From: an uncultured Duncaniella sp.
GTDB lineage: Bacteria > Bacteroidota > Bacteroidia > Bacteroidales > Muribaculaceae
Direction of reading: 5' to 3'
Assembly: GCA_910587165.1 (NCBI GenBank)
Contig: CAJUKP010000036.1
Location: 1-17,618 of the forward strand
Length of the DNA: 17,618 nt
Shown: positions 15,876 through 17,618 of the stretch, one piece after another
Position numbering within the stretch: position 1 is the stretch's first letter
Layout: every line of letters begins with the position of its first letter
The notes under the pieces: generated by a model
Database searches by the model: none
The model's input: the letters and a program-made list of their open reading frames with translations, nothing else
What the model was told of the DNA's origin: nothing
Position numbers and translations under genes: made by a program

Positions 15876-17279
15876 TCAGAATATTTTAACCTTCTTACCA
15901 TTGATTATATATATTCCACTATCAAGATCGTTTTGTGCTTGCGATTCATTCTCGTACACGCCAATACATATACCTTGAAGATTGAACACCTTTACCGGCT
16001 CATCATTTGTTGTGCCTGTTATCTGAGGTGATGATGCGTACTGATTTACAGGAAGATGGTTATTAAACCATTCTATGTTTTTTCTTAGAGCGTTCTTAAT
16101 CCTATCAGCTCTGAGTTGGGCGGTTTGTGTCGGGTCTTCATTCCACCGTTCACAGTCTTTTTCCCATGCTGACGCAAGCGGAAGGACAATATCATCAATC
16201 GTTCCGTATATTTCAGATAAACGCGACGGATATATCTCATGCCATACATCTTTCACTGCATCACAAAAAATACCATACTGGATAATCTCTCCAATCCAAT
16301 GCGGTGTAAATCCGTAATGTACTTTCATTCGGAAAGTATAGTCGGTTTTATCCCGGTTGTAGCAAACGAGGTCCCAAATTGGCCCCGCAACCCACTTGGC
16401 ATTATCTCCCATATCTTTATGAAGGTAGAAACTGCCATGAAATCCATCGGGGTTATCCATAACTTCCTGTAAGATAAAGAAGCGTGCCATACTTTCTACA
16501 TCGAAATACTCTTCCCAAGTCGTTGAGGTCTTGTCGGTTGAATATATAGCAGAGTTTATAGCTTTAAACTCATTTGTCAGCCACTGCAACTGATCGGAAG
16601 ATAAATCTTCTGGAGAATGGTAACGGAGAGTGAGATTCCATCTTCTACATTCCGGGATTGTAATTTGACATTCGTCATGATAGTTGTCAACCTCAACAAG
16701 CCAACCATACGGTATTATATTGGGATCCGTTTCTTGGTCTTTCTGTTCGTATATGTTTACCCGGTTTTCATCAATACGGATTGTTTCAGTCAAGAAATAT
16801 AAGCCGATGTAATCTCCGTTCAGTACCACTTCAACCGACCGAAAACTGGGTGTCCAAGCCATGTTCATCAGCTGACCCAACTGTAAACCTGCCACAGTGT
16901 TTTCCGTTGGTTTCAATAGGGCAAAATGTTTGTTCTTCGGCATACCCATGACCGATGTCTTTTTTGCAAACTTTATTTTGTATGGTTTCTTCGCGCCTTT
17001 CCATGATGAATGTCCTCGCCCGCGTATTTGCATAGGCAGTGGCTCTGATTCTGAGCCCAAAGCATCGTACTCACTGTTTTCCAACGGGTCAAGCCAATAT
17101 TTGGCATCAAGATACTCCGTCTTTGATGTTATCGGTGTGCGATTTTCAGTTTCAATATACATCACAGGCAGCGTGCCGGATATTGTCACGGCAGTTGATG
17201 GCGGCTGTACGCCGGCGTCAATTTCATCGGCGCACGACACCAACAACATCGTTGCAATAAGGAGGGTCATTAATCTCAT
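15876..17279 (-). CDS. CotH-kinase-family lipoprotein with C-terminal sorting-like domain
   Basis: A predicted 467-residue lipoprotein. The signal peptide ends LLVSC (Cys16), followed by A-D-E. The CotH-type kinase-like domain covers about 36-405: MQIRGRGHSSWKGAKKPYKI (83-102), FALLKPTENT, the VVLNGDYIGLYFLTETIRID segment (151-170), NPDGFHGSFYLHKD (276-289), and GPIWDLV (299-305) with Asp303 as the likely metal ligand. Bacillus CotH phosphorylates spore coat proteins; the substrate here is unknown. The last 40 residues (VKVFNLQGICIGVY ... SGIYIINGKKVKIF) resemble a type IX secretion C-terminal domain. The gene is clearly AT-richer than glyS and its neighbours. No consensus promoter was found in the 82 bases upstream; the leader before the ATG is A-rich. 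Confidence 0.85.
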   Translation of the reverse strand: MRLMTLLIATMLLVSCADEIDAGVQPPSTAVTISGTLPVMYIETENRTPITSKTEYLDAKYWLDPLENSEYDALGSESEPLPMQIRGRGHSSWKGAKKPYKIKFAKKTSVMGMPKNKHFALLKPTENTVAGLQLGQLMNMAWTPSFRSVEVVLNGDYIGLYFLTETIRIDENRVNIYEQKDQETDPNIIPYGWLVEVDNYHDECQITIPECRRWNLTLRYHSPEDLSSDQLQWLTNEFKAINSAIYSTDKTSTTWEEYFDVESMARFFILQEVMDNPDGFHGSFYLHKDMGDNAKWVAGPIWDLVCYNRDKTDYTFRMKVHYGFTPHWIGEIIQYGIFCDAVKDVWHEIYPSRLSEIYGTIDDIVLPLASAWEKDCERWNEDPTQTAQLRADRIKNALRKNIEWFNNHLPVNQYASSPQITGTTNDEPVKVFNLQGICIGVYENESQAQNDLDSGIYIINGKKVKIF

Positions 17280-17340
17280 GTTTTTTTATTTTTGTTCACA
17301 CGATAGATGAAATACTGATTAAAAGACTGCATAGGATATA

Positions 17341-17360
17341 TTCCTTTTTATAAAAAAGAA
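17341..17360 (-). terminator. AT-rich near-palindrome, possible weak terminator
   Basis: A 20-base near-palindrome with one mismatch per arm starts one base after the stop of the right-edge gene. It is almost all A and T and lacks a GC-rich stem, so its role as terminator is doubtful. Confidence 0.25.
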
Positions 17361-17361
17361 G

Positions 17362-17618
17362 TCAGTTGAGGTAATTTCCCACAGGTTTAAGCAGATAGAA
17401 ACAGCTTGTGCTTGCATAATCGCGTAGATATGGGATATTTGAAATATAATCCGGTATATTTCGTGGAGTCAAACCATATTTAGTTTCGTAATGAGGATTT
17501 ATAAGGTAGAGAGTTCTATCCGCTATATCCCATTTTGTCAAGGATACAATCTCCTCAAAAGCCTCTATGGTAAGGCCGGTATTTCGGATAGACATCAACT
17601 CATTGATCATCTCCTCGG
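17362..17618 (-). CDS. C-terminal part of a protein, possibly a SAM methyltransferase
   Basis: The frame stays open to the window edge (Glu-Glu precedes the first Met at 17610), so at least 84 codons are present and the start lies outside. The end reads LTIEAFEEIVSLTKWDIADR, then LYLINPHYETKYGL, ISNIPYLRDYASTSCFYLLK. This pattern (INPHYE.KFGL, IP.LR.F.TTSCYY) resembles, from memory, the C-termini of class I SAM-dependent methyltransferases near surface-polysaccharide genes. No methyltransferase motif is inside the visible part, so the call is tentative. Low GC like the CotH-like gene 82 bases downstream. Confidence 0.4.
   Translation of the reverse strand, partial: EEMINELMSIRNTGLTIEAFEEIVSLTKWDIADRTLYLINPHYETKYGLTPRNIPDYISNIPYLRDYASTSCFYLLKPVGNYLN

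Overview
This window looks like chromosomal DNA from an order Bacteroidales gut-type bacterium, possibly Muribaculaceae given the moderate GC content; the family-level call is inference. The signs are promoters of the Bacteroidetes type (TTTG at -33, TAnnTTTG at -7, seen here as CAAAGTTA or CAAAGATA on the plus strand), A-rich leaders without strong Shine-Dalgarno sites, lipoproteins with acidic residues just after the lipidated Cys, a barrel-type outer-membrane protein with an EVIVTA plug motif, a LytS/LytTR two-component pair, and a tRNA-guanine transglycosylase of a type I associate with Bacteroidetes. All sixteen convincing genes are on the minus strand, so transcription runs from high to low coordinates.

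Read in transcription order, the right end (about 17618 to 15700) is an AT-richer accessory stretch. It holds the 3' end of a gene cut by the window edge (possibly a sugar or lipid methyltransferase), a CotH-kinase-like lipoprotein, and an intergenic block of about 140 bp that folds into a long, interrupted, nested inverted repeat and contains a 36-codon reading frame.

Next comes a compact run of ordinary genes, 15598 to 10642: glyS, a LemA-family lipoprotein, an FKBP-type peptidyl-prolyl isomerase lipoprotein, tgt, and an LptF/LptG-type permease. Gaps are 10 to 26 bp, which suggests one operon from a promoter near 15667. A second operon, from a strong-looking promoter at 10568-10599, is pyrB, pyrI, a flavin-reductase-family protein and glyA. 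It ends at a perfect 16-bp-stem terminator (7113-7158). A third unit is an outer-membrane beta-barrel protein, a membrane histidine kinase and a LytTR response regulator; the kinase and regulator genes overlap by ATGA. A promoter with two direct repeats just upstream of it suggests autoregulation. A fourth unit is leuA-leuC, with a very good promoter at 3071-3104; leuD is presumably beyond the left edge.

The genes cover leucine synthesis (leuA, leuC), pyrimidine synthesis (pyrB, pyrI), one-carbon and glycine metabolism (glyA, glyS), tRNA modification (tgt), and envelope assembly or sensing (permease, LemA, FKBP, barrel plus two-component system, CotH). No tRNA, rRNA, CRISPR array, insertion sequence or prophage gene was seen. 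No gap between genes exceeds 300 bp; the largest, 15599-15875, is described below. Bases 1-69 hold only the trailing sequence after leuC, with no gene start or clear terminator.
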